NCBI RefSeq assembly: GCF_000319305.2
Contig: NZ_AMWJ02000001.1
Span: 1,527,001 to 1,591,000, forward strand
Direction: 5' to 3'
Length of the DNA stretch: 64,000 bases
From: Pseudomonas bharatica CSV86
GTDB lineage: Bacteria; Pseudomonadota; Gammaproteobacteria; Pseudomonadales; Pseudomonadaceae
The notes under the pieces are model-generated. The model made no database searches. It was not told the DNA's origin and saw only the letters and a program-made list of their open reading frames with translations. Made by a program: the position numbers and the translations under genes. Below, in pieces: positions 56,117-64,000 of the stretch. The number at the start of each line of letters is the position of its first letter. The stretch's first letter is position 1.

Positions 56117-57442
56117 ATGGACCTGTTTCGCAGTGAACCGGTTGCCCAGCCCCTGGCCGCGCGCATGCGCCCGGCCAGCCTGGACGAATACGTCGGCCAG
56201 CAGCACCTGCTGGCCCGTGGCAAGCCGCTGCGCGAGGCCCTGGAACAGGGCGCGCTGCATTCGATGATCTTCTGGGGCCCGCCCGGGGTCGGCAAGACCA
56301 CCCTGGCGCGGCTGCTGGCGCAATTCTGCGATGCGCACTTCGAGACGGTTTCGGCGGTACTGGCCGGGGTCAAGGAAATCCGCCAGGCGGTGGAAGTCGC
56401 CAAGCAGCAGGCGGCCCAGTACGGACGGCGGACCATCCTCTTCGTCGACGAAGTGCACCGCTTCAACAAATCCCAGCAGGATGCCTTCCTGCCCTATGTG
56501 GAAGACGGCACGCTGATCTTCATCGGTGCCACTACCGAGAACCCGTCCTTCGAACTGAACAACGCACTGCTCTCGCGAGCCCGGGTCTACGTACTCAAGA
56601 GCCTCGACGAAGAAGCCCTGCGCCGCCTGGTGCAACGCGCCCTCACCGAGGAGCGCGGCCTGGGCAAGCGTAACCTCAGCCTTTCCGACGAGGCTTTCAG
56701 CATGCTCCTGGCCGCTGCCGATGGCGATGGCCGGCGCATGCTCAACTTCCTCGAGAACGCCTCGGACCTGGCCGAAGACGGCGGTGAGATCGGTGCCGAG
56801 CTCCTGCAAAGCCTGCTCGGCGATACCCGCCGCCGTTTCGACAAGGGTGGCGAAGCCTTCTACGACCAGATTTCCGCGTTGCACAAATCCATCCGCGGCT
56901 CCAACCCCGACGCTGCGCTGTACTGGTTCGCGCGCATGCTCGACGGTGGTTGCGACCCGTTGTACCTGGCTCGCCGTGTGGTGCGCATGGCCAGCGAGGA
57001 TATCGGCAATGCCGACCCGCGCGCCCTGAGCCTGTGCCTGTCGGCCTGGGACGTGCAGGAGCGCCTTGGCAGCCCCGAAGGTGAACTGGCGGTGGCCCAG
57101 GCCATCACCTACCTGGCCTGCGCGCCGAAGAGCAATGCCGTGTACATGGGCTTCAAGGCTGCGTTGCGCGAAGCTGCGGAACATGGTTCGCTGGAGGTCC
57201 CGCTGCACTTGCGCAACGCGCCGACCAAACTGATGAAGCAGCTGGGCTACGGCGAGGAGTATCGCTACGCCCACGACGAGCCGGGCGCCTACGCCGCCGG
57301 TGAAGACTATTTCCCCGAAGACCTCGAGCCGCGCCAGTACTACCAGCCGGTGCCCCGCGGCCTGGAACTGAAAATCGGTGAAAAGCTCCGGCAACTGGCC
57401 GAGCTCGACCGCAACAGCCCCCGGCAACGGAGAAAACCGTGA
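56117..57442 (+). CDS. rarA: Replication-associated recombination protein RarA (MgsA)
   Basis: A 441-aa AAA+ protein of the RarA/WRNIP1 family acting at stalled forks. Walker A is GPPGVGKTT with K60, Walker B is [19 protein letters not shown], sensor 1 is [14 protein letters not shown], and the C-terminal tetramerisation part includes [19 protein letters not shown]. It overlaps crcB by 4 nt. Confidence 0.95.
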   Translation: MDLFRSEPVAQPLAARMRPASLDEYVGQQHLLARGKPLREALEQGALHSMIFWGPPGVGKTTLARLLAQFCDAHFETVSAVLAGVKEIRQAVEVAKQQAAQYGRRTILFVDEVHRFNKSQQDAFLPYVEDGTLIFIGATTENPSFELNNALLSRARVYVLKSLDEEALRRLVQRALTEERGLGKRNLSLSDEAFSMLLAAADGDGRRMLNFLENASDLAEDGGEIGAELLQSLLGDTRRRFDKGGEAFYDQISALHKSIRGSNPDAALYWFARMLDGGCDPLYLARRVVRMASEDIGNADPRALSLCLSAWDVQERLGSPEGELAVAQAITYLACAPKSNAVYMGFKAALREAAEHGSLEVPLHLRNAPTKLMKQLGYGEEYRYAHDEPGAYAAGEDYFPEDLEPRQYYQPVPRGLELKIGEKLRQLAELDRNSPRQRRKP

Positions 57443-57813
57443 TCGCCCTTGTCGCCGCCGTCAGCGCCGGAGGGATCGCCGGTACCCTGTTGCGCTTTGC
57501 CACCGGCAATTGGGTCGCCGCCCACTGGCCTCGCCACTTTTATCTCGGTACGCTGGCCGTCAATCTGGTCGGCTGCCTGCTGATCGGCCTGCTCTACGGG
57601 CTGTTCCTGCATCGGCCGTATGTGCCGGTCGAACTGCGTGGCGGCCTGATCGTCGGTTTCCTCGGCGGCCTGACCACGTTTTCATCCTTTTCACTGGATA
57701 CCGTGCGCCTGCTCGAAAGCGGGCAGGCGCCGCTGGCTTTCGGTTATGCCGCAGCCAGCGTGCTGGGCGGCCTGCTCGCAACCTGGGCCGGCCTGGCTCT
57801 GACCCGAATCTGA
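57439..57813 (+). CDS. crcB: Fluoride channel CrcB/Fluc
   Basis: A 124-aa dual-topology membrane protein with four helices that exports fluoride. Conserved elements: [33 protein letters not shown] with the central Asn, and [15 protein letters not shown] containing the Phe box and Na+ site. Translationally coupled to rarA through an ATGA overlap; no fluoride riboswitch is placed before it, in keeping with its mid-operon position. Confidence 0.95.
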   Translation: MIALVAAVSAGGIAGTLLRFATGNWVAAHWPRHFYLGTLAVNLVGCLLIGLLYGLFLHRPYVPVELRGGLIVGFLGGLTTFSSFSLDTVRLLESGQAPLAFGYAAASVLGGLLATWAGLALTRI

Positions 57814-57830
57814 ACCAACACCACACATAA

Positions 57831-59123
<1,293 letters not shown>

Positions 59124-60509
59124 ATGGAATTCCTGCCGCTGTTCCACAATTTGCGCGGCAGCCAGGTCCTGGTGGTGGGTGGCGGCGAGATTGCCTTGCG
59201 CAAATCCCGCCTGCTGGCCGATGCCGGAGCACGGCTGCGCGTGGTCGCCCCGGCGATCGAAGGGCAACTGGCCGAGTTGGCCCGGCACAGTGGTGGCCAG
59301 CTTCTGGAGCGTGGCTATCAGGAACAGGACCTGGACGATTGCCAACTGGTCATCGCCGCCACCGATGACCAGGCGCTCAATGCCCAGGTTTCGGCAGATG
59401 CGCGCAAGCGCTGCGTGCCGGTCAACGTGGTGGATGCCCCCGCGCTGTGCTCGGTGATCTTTCCTGCCATCGTCGATCGTTCGCCGCTGGTGGTCGCGGT
59501 TTCCAGCGGCGGCGATGCCCCGGTGCTGGCGCGCTTGATCCGTGCCCGCCTGGAAACCTGGATCCCCGCCGCCTACGGCGAACTGGCCGGACTGGCCGCG
59601 CGTTTCCGCGACCGGGTCAAGCAGCTGTACCCCGACGTCAACCAGCGTCGGGGTTTCTGGGAAGAAGTGTTCCAGGGCCCGATCGCCGAGCGCCAGCTGG
59701 CCGGGCAGGGCGCCGAAGCCGAGCGCCTGTTGCAGGCCAAGGTCGAGGGCAAGCCGGAGCAGACGGCGGGCGAGGTGTACCTGGTCGGTGCCGGTCCGGG
59801 TGATCCGGATCTGTTGACCTTCCGCGCCTTGCGCCTGATGCAGCAGGCTGACGTGGTGCTGTATGACCGTCTTGTCGCGCCCGCGATCATCGAAATGTGC
59901 CGGCGTGATGCCGAGCGCATTTATGTCGGCAAGCGCCGCGCTGATCATTCAGTACCCCAGGAACAGATCAACCAGCTATTGGTGGACCTGGCTCGCCAGG
60001 GCAAGCGGGTGCTGCGGCTCAAGGGTGGAGATCCGTTCATCTTCGGGCGTGGCGGGGAAGAGATCGAGGAACTGGCGGAGCAGGGCATACCGTTCCAGGT
60101 GGTGCCCGGTATCACCGCGGCAAGCGGTTGCTCGGCCTATGCCGGAATCCCGCTGACCCACCGTGACTACGCGCAGTCGGTACGCTTCGTCACCGGTCAC
60201 CTGAAGGATGGCACCAGCAACCTGCCGTGGAACGATCTGGTGGCGCCAGCGCAGACCCTGGTGTTCTACATGGGCTTGGTGGGCTTGCCGACCATCTGTT
60301 CCGAATTGATCCGCCATGGCCGCGCCGCCGACACCCCGGCAGCGCTGGTCCAGCAAGGCACTACCAAGAACCAGCGGGTATTTACCGGCACCCTGGCCGA
60401 CCTGCCGCAACTGGTGGCGGAGCATGAGGTTCATGCGCCGACCCTGGTGATCGTGGGTGAGGTGGTGCAACTGCGCGACAAGCTGGCCTGGTTCGAAGGC
60501 GCCCAGTAG
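59124..60509 (+). CDS. cysG: Siroheme synthase CysG (trifunctional)
   Basis: Makes siroheme from uroporphyrinogen III for sulfite and nitrite reductases. The 461-aa fusion has an N-terminal precorrin-2 dehydrogenase/ferrochelatase (Rossmann [17 protein letters not shown], residues ~13-29) and a C-terminal SAM-dependent methyltransferase ([19 protein letters not shown] from ~216; [28 protein letters not shown]). The ATG directly follows the serS stop, so its ribosome binding site must lie within serS. Confidence 0.96.
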   Translation: MEFLPLFHNLRGSQVLVVGGGEIALRKSRLLADAGARLRVVAPAIEGQLAELARHSGGQLLERGYQEQDLDDCQLVIAATDDQALNAQVSADARKRCVPVNVVDAPALCSVIFPAIVDRSPLVVAVSSGGDAPVLARLIRARLETWIPAAYGELAGLAARFRDRVKQLYPDVNQRRGFWEEVFQGPIAERQLAGQGAEAERLLQAKVEGKPEQTAGEVYLVGAGPGDPDLLTFRALRLMQQADVVLYDRLVAPAIIEMCRRDAERIYVGKRRADHSVPQEQINQLLVDLARQGKRVLRLKGGDPFIFGRGGEEIEELAEQGIPFQVVPGITAASGCSAYAGIPLTHRDYAQSVRFVTGHLKDGTSNLPWNDLVAPAQTLVFYMGLVGLPTICSELIRHGRAADTPAALVQQGTTKNQRVFTGTLADLPQLVAEHEVHAPTLVIVGEVVQLRDKLAWFEGAQ

Positions 60510-60566
60510 GGCCTCATCGCTGGCAAGCCAGCTCCCACAGGGTGTGGGAGCTGGCTTGCCAGCGAT
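60510..60566. repeat. Compact REP pair downstream of cysG
   Basis: Facing REP units GCTGGCAAGCCAGC and GCTGGCTTGCCAGC with nearly no spacer, starting at the base after the cysG stop and reaching to 6 bp from the converging gene's stop. It can form a long hairpin and may serve as a bidirectional transcript stop. Confidence 0.86.
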
Positions 60567-60572
60567 GTTCTT

Positions 60573-61541
60573 TCAGGCCCCGGTTTTCTTCCAGATCCCC
60601 CGCCCAACCAACCGTTCCCGATCATGCGCCTGGCCAAAGTCCTGCTTCGGCCCCTTGGGCACGATGCCGTTCGGGTTGATGGTCTTGTGACTGGCGTAAT
60701 AGTGGTGCTGGATATGCTCCATATCCACTGTCTCCGCCACTCCCGGCCATTGGTACAGCTCGCGCAGCCAGTTGCTCAGGTTCGGGTAGTCGGCAATCCG
60801 CCGCAGGTTGCACTTGAAGTGCCCGTAGTACACCGCATCGAAACGCACGATGGTGGTGAACAGGCGGATATCGGCTTCGGTCAGGTATTCCCCGGCCAGG
60901 TAACGCTGCCCATCCAGTAGCTGCTCCAAGGTATCCAGTTCGGCGAACAGCGCATCGAACGCCTCCTCATACGCCTTCTGCGACGTGGCGAAGCCCGCCC
61001 GGTAGACACCGTTGTTCACTGCCGGGTAGATGCGCTCGTTCAAGGCATCGATCTTTGCCCGCAGCGGCTCCGGGTACAGGTCCAGGCGATTGCCGGTCAA
61101 GCCGTCGAAGGCGCTGTTGAAGATGCGGATGATCTGCGACGACTCGTTGTTGACGATGCGCTGCTCCTGCCTGTCCCAAAGCACCGGTACGGTGACGCGC
61201 CCGGTGTAGTGCGGGTCGTCGCGGGTGTAGCGCTGGTGCAGGTAGTCGAAGCCGTCGAGCTTGTCGCCGGTGGAGCCCAGGCCCTTGTCGAAGGTCCAGC
61301 CATGCTCGCCCATCAGCCAACTGACCACGGACACGTCGATCAGGCTTTCCAGGCCCTTGAGCTTGCGATAGATCAGGGTGCGGTGGGCCCAGGGGCAGGC
61401 CAGCGACACATACAGGTGATAGCGTCCGGCTTCGGCCGCTGGCAAGTCATTGCGGCGCTGCGCGTTTTCGCGCTCGAAAGCGCCGTCCTTGCTGCTTTGG
61501 TACCACTGGTCATGCCAGCGTCCGTCGATCAACAGGCCCAT
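60573..61541 (-). CDS. yqjG: Glutathionyl-hydroquinone reductase (YqjG/ECM4, Xi-class GST)
   Basis: A 322-aa Xi-class glutathione transferase that reduces glutathionyl-hydroquinones. The catalytic Cys is in SLACPWAHRTLI (about residue 50-60), the hallmark CPWA motif. Other conserved parts: VPVLWDRQEQRIVNNESSQI and the C-terminal helical domain with LTEADIRLFTTIVRFDAVY. It is a single gene, convergent with cysG. Confidence 0.92.
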   Translation of the reverse strand: MGLLIDGRWHDQWYQSSKDGAFERENAQRRNDLPAAEAGRYHLYVSLACPWAHRTLIYRKLKGLESLIDVSVVSWLMGEHGWTFDKGLGSTGDKLDGFDYLHQRYTRDDPHYTGRVTVPVLWDRQEQRIVNNESSQIIRIFNSAFDGLTGNRLDLYPEPLRAKIDALNERIYPAVNNGVYRAGFATSQKAYEEAFDALFAELDTLEQLLDGQRYLAGEYLTEADIRLFTTIVRFDAVYYGHFKCNLRRIADYPNLSNWLRELYQWPGVAETVDMEHIQHHYYASHKTINPNGIVPKGPKQDFGQAHDRERLVGRGIWKKTGA

Positions 61542-61653
61542 GGTGAAGGCTCCTTGGCAATTCGTTTGAAATTGGAGGCCATTCTACGGGCTCAAGTTCG
61601 AACGAATAGCGCAAAGATCCTGCCTGTTTGATCGAAAGAGTCGATGGATTGTC

Positions 61654-62649
61654 TCAGGCCAGGCGGGCCGCCCAGTATTCACGGGCCTTGGCGAAGGCGT
61701 CGGCCTGGCTGTGTCCGAGACCTCGCAGCGCCAGGGCCATGGTCGCGACTACCGCCATCTCGCCATAGCTGTCAGCGGTCTCGCCGGACCAGACGCTCAA
61801 CAGGTGCGAAGGCTCCAGGCTTGCCGGCTTCACATGCCGTTGCGCCGACATCTGCGGCCATTCCTCATCCCAGTCCGCACCCTCGGCGGTGCCGTAGAGA
61901 TGGCTGGTCGCGTCCGGGTTGACCTCGATCTCGCCGCCATCGCCCTTGATCACGATGGTGCGATCGCCCAGCAAACGGCTGGCCTCGCGGTGCACCGCCT
62001 GGTAGCCGGGGTGGAAGATGCTCTGCAGGCCGCAGCGGGCGCCCAGCGGATTGAGCACCCGGGCCAGGGAGTGGATCGGCGAGCGCAGGCCGAGGGTGTT
62101 GCGCAGGTCGATCATCCGTTGCAGGCGCGGCGCCCAGTCCTGCAGCGGGAAGAAGGCCAGGTTGTGCTGGTCCAGCGCTGTCCTGACTTCGCCCCAGGTG
62201 CGGCACAGCGGGATGTCCAGCAGGCCCAGTACTTGCTCGGTATACAGGCGCCCGGCGGTGTGCGCGCCACCGCCGTGCATCAGGATGCGCACACCATTGC
62301 GCGCCAGGCAACGCGTCGCCAGCAGGTACCAGGGCAGGTGGCGCTTCTTCCCGGCGTAGCTCGGCCAGTCGATGTCCACGGCGATCGCCGGGGCATCCAG
62401 GCGCGCACGCAAGGCCTCGGTGAAACCGGCCAGTTCCTCGGGGCTTTCTTCCTTGTGCCGCAGCAGCATCAGGAAGGCGCCAAGCTGGGTTTCTTCGACC
62501 TTGCCGTCGAGGAGCATGCCCATCGCCTCGCGGGCTTCCTCGCGGGTCAGGCCGCGGGCTCCGCGCTTGCCCTTGCCGAGGATGCGGACGAATTCGGCGA
62601 AAGGGTGTTCGGCCGGGGTTTCGGTAACGAGGGGACGTGGCTCGGTCAT
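61654..62649 (-). CDS. ybiB: YbiB/TrpD2-like glycosyl transferase family protein
   Basis: A 331-aa protein with the anthranilate phosphoribosyltransferase fold (GKGKRGARGLTREEAREAM; MHGGGAHTAGRLYTEQVLG; VIKGDGGEIEVNP). The glycine-rich PRPP loop is altered, as in E. coli YbiB/TrpD2, which binds nucleic acids rather than making tryptophan. The ATG at 62649 overlaps the tusE stop as ATGA, so it is translationally coupled to the tus operon; a TTG two codons upstream is not needed. Confidence 0.85.
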   Translation of the reverse strand: MTEPRPLVTETPAEHPFAEFVRILGKGKRGARGLTREEAREAMGMLLDGKVEETQLGAFLMLLRHKEESPEELAGFTEALRARLDAPAIAVDIDWPSYAGKKRHLPWYLLATRCLARNGVRILMHGGGAHTAGRLYTEQVLGLLDIPLCRTWGEVRTALDQHNLAFFPLQDWAPRLQRMIDLRNTLGLRSPIHSLARVLNPLGARCGLQSIFHPGYQAVHREASRLLGDRTIVIKGDGGEIEVNPDATSHLYGTAEGADWDEEWPQMSAQRHVKPASLEPSHLLSVWSGETADSYGEMAVVATMALALRGLGHSQADAFAKAREYWAARLA

Positions 62650-62981
62650 ATGCAATTGGTCGGCTTGGGCAGGCCCGCCAGCTTGGCGGCAAGTTTGGCG
62701 GGAGTACCGTTGAACAGGCGGTTAAGGTGCAGGCTGTTGCCTTTGTCCGCGCCCAGCTTGAGCGCGGTGTACTTGATCAGCGGCCGGGTCGCCGGCGACA
62801 GCTCGAACTCCTGGTAGAACTGGCGCAGCAGCTCCAGCACCTCCCAGTGATCGGCACTCAGCTCGATGGACTCGCGCTCGGCCAGGGCCCGGGCGACATC
62901 CTCGGACCAGTCACCCAGTTCCACCAGGTAACCGTCCTTGTCGAGGGCGATATCGCGGCCGTTGACATGCAGGATGCTCAT
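62646..62981 (-). CDS. tusE: Sulfurtransferase TusE (DsrC family)
   Basis: The last sulfur carrier of the Tus relay, passing persulfide sulfur from TusBCD to MnmA. The 111-aa DsrC-like protein shows GYLVELGDWSEDVARALAE and ATRPLIKYTALKLGADKGNS, and a C-terminal active Cys in PTNCI. The ATG at 62981 overlaps the tusB stop by 4 nt; the longer open frame lies inside tusB. Confidence 0.93.
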   Translation of the reverse strand: MSILHVNGRDIALDKDGYLVELGDWSEDVARALAERESIELSADHWEVLELLRQFYQEFELSPATRPLIKYTALKLGADKGNSLHLNRLFNGTPAKLAAKLAGLPKPTNCI

Positions 62982-63268
62982 AGCCAGCTGTTGACCTTGT
63001 CGTAGTTCAGGGACAGTTCGACGAATGCCGGATAATCCACGGCCGTAGCGCCGGTGTCGCTGATGGCGCGGGCCTCGAGGTCTTCCGCAAGGGCATACAG
63101 GCGCGGGCCGAGCGTGTTCAGCCCGGCGACCGTTACGCTGCCAGGATTCAACGCGTACACCGCATCGCCACAGAGCAGCAGGCCGTCGTGCGGGCCGAGC
63201 AGGCGCAGGCAACTGGCCAGGCGGTTGTCGCCGAACGGCGAGCGGGAAATGACATGCAGGGTGCTCAT
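62978..63268 (-). CDS. tusB: Sulfurtransferase complex subunit TusB (DsrH)
   Basis: A 96-aa DsrH-family subunit of TusBCD, beginning MSTLHVISRSPFGDNRLASC, with the conserved LLLCGDAVYAL region. Start shares one base with the tusC stop codon region, and its end overlaps tusE by 4 nt, so the genes are tightly coupled. Confidence 0.92.
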   Translation of the reverse strand: MSTLHVISRSPFGDNRLASCLRLLGPHDGLLLCGDAVYALNPGSVTVAGLNTLGPRLYALAEDLEARAISDTGATAVDYPAFVELSLNYDKVNSWL

Positions 63269-63627
63269 CAGAGGGTTACCACCTGGTCGAAACGGTCGAT
63301 CAAGGCCGTAAGGCCAGCGTCATCCAGCACCTGCACCGGCAGGCCCAGGCCGTCGGGGTCCAGGCCGCGCTCGGCCAGGCTGCTGGCGGCAACGAACAGG
63401 TCTTCGACGCCGAACATCGGCAGGGCCTGAAGATTGGCTGCGAGGTTCTTCTGCTGCAGCAGCGCCGGTTGCTGGTTGGGCGCGAGCTGGAACACGCCGT
63501 CATCGAGGAACAGCATGCCCAGGGGAAGATCGAAGGCGCCGCCGGCCAGCGCGATATCCAGCGCTTCGCGCGCGGACGGGCCGCTCCACGGCGCCTGGCG
63601 GCTGATGATCAGCAGGGACTTGGCCAT
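63268..63627 (-). CDS. tusC: Sulfurtransferase complex subunit TusC (DsrF)
   Basis: A 119-aa DsrE/F-fold subunit: MAKSLLIISRQAPWSGPSAR, then EALDIALAGGAFDLPLGMLF and VEDLFVAASSLAERGL. The ATG at 63627 is chosen because it starts the canonical fold one nucleotide downstream of tusD. Confidence 0.92.
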   Translation of the reverse strand: MAKSLLIISRQAPWSGPSAREALDIALAGGAFDLPLGMLFLDDGVFQLAPNQQPALLQQKNLAANLQALPMFGVEDLFVAASSLAERGLDPDGLGLPVQVLDDAGLTALIDRFDQVVTL

Positions 63628-63628
63628 T

Positions 63629-64000
63629 TCAATCGCCTCCGAAGCAGACCAGGCGGTCCGCGCTTTGTGCGGCTTCATGCAACTGGCCGAGGCCGGACAG
63701 TTCCCACGGTACCGGCAGGTTGGCAGCCGGACGCTGATAGCGATTGGCTTCCTCGTCGTTCAGTACACCGCGGCGCAGGGCGGCGGCGATGCACACCACC
63801 GCATCGAGCTGGTGGGCCGTGACGAACTCGCGCCAGTGCGCCGGCACGTCGTTTTCATCCTGGGGCGTGACCACGTTGGCCGAGGCGCTGTGCACACCGT
63901 CCTGGTAGAAGAACAGGCGCACGATCTCATGACCGCCGGCAAGAGCCGCCTGGGCGAACAGCAAGGCGCGGCGCGAGGAGGGCGCGTGGCCGGGGGAAAA
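63629..64000 (-). CDS. tusD: Sulfurtransferase complex subunit TusD (DsrE), 5' end outside window
   Basis: The sulfur-accepting subunit of TusBCD. The frame is open to the window edge (FSPGHAPSSRRALLFAQAAL), so only the first few codons are missing; 123 residues are visible of about 130. The active-site Cys is in LDAVVCIAAALRRGVL, and HEIVRLFFYQDGV is conserved. The gene order D-C-B-E with ybiB next matches other pseudomonads. Confidence 0.92.
   Translation of the reverse strand, partial: FSPGHAPSSRRALLFAQAALAGGHEIVRLFFYQDGVHSASANVVTPQDENDVPAHWREFVTAHQLDAVVCIAAALRRGVLNDEEANRYQRPAANLPVPWELSGLGQLHEAAQSADRLVCFGGD

Noticed and set aside
57400..57450. Fluoride riboswitch before crcB
   Set aside because: crcB overlaps rarA by 4 nt, leaving no leader, and no riboswitch-like sequence was seen upstream.

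Overview
The window is a chromosomal segment of a Pseudomonas of the P. fluorescens/P. putida lineage. The basis is its high GC content, the gene order clpS-clpA-infA-bpt-aat-ftsK-lolA-rarA-crcB-serS-cysG with idh/icd and nudJ-mnmA-hflD-purB alongside, a PvdQ-type acylase, a complete nuo locus with fused nuoCD, and five copies of the GCTGGCTTGCCAGC-type REP palindrome. Almost all of it is core genome. Accessory DNA is limited to a Mor/DUF2589 unit (3.3-5.1 kb), a small phage-derived cluster (14.6-16.1 kb) and one complete ISL3-family transposon (47.8-50.8 kb).

Layout. 0-3.3 kb: 3' part of tamB. 3.3-5.1 kb: two paralogous DUF2589 genes downstream of a Mor-type regulator. 5.4-6.6 kb: three small genes. 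6.8-11.8 kb: pvdQ (with a candidate PvdS promoter), trhP and an AI-2E-family permease. 11.8-14.4 kb: DUF5064 and a TonB-dependent receptor. 14.6-16.1 kb: HTH-only LuxR protein, holin-like protein, CI-type repressor, a possible 53-aa ORF and an Ogr/Delta zinc finger. 16.2-31.2 kb: nuoA-N on the minus strand. 31.5-35.5 kb: lysoplasmalogenase-like YhhN, aceA, a secretin_N-like periplasmic protein and a GNAT protein. 35.5-40.5 kb: roxA, purB, hflD, mnmA, nudJ. 40.6-44.5 kb: divergent monomeric idh and homodimeric icd. 44.5-47.7 kb: cspD, clpS, clpA. 47.8-50.8 kb: ISL3 element with ArsR regulator, permease and transposase. 50.9-60.5 kb: infA, bpt, aat, ftsK, lolA, rarA, crcB, serS, cysG. 60.6-64 kb: glutathionyl-hydroquinone reductase, ybiB and tusE-B-C-D (tusD cut by the window end).

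Functional themes. aceA, idh and icd form the isocitrate branch point. ClpS, ClpA, Bpt and Aat make up most of an N-degron pathway. TrhP, MnmA and TusBCDE all act on wobble uridines of tRNA.

The most notable observations are: (1) two independent one-base deletions relative to the expected reading frames, both in nuo (mid nuoCD and codon 6/7 of nuoH), predicted to abolish complex I unless they are sequence errors; no comparable break was found in the rest of the window; (2) an intact ISL3 transposon with 24-bp imperfect inverted repeats and a perfect 8-bp target duplication, carrying an ArsR-type sensor and a Cys-rich permease apparently co-transcribed with the transposase; (3) the uncharacterised Mor + tandem DUF2589 unit; (4) the phage regulatory remnant with a palindrome over the repressor start codon. 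All functional statements are from reading the sequence and memory of families; no searches were run.
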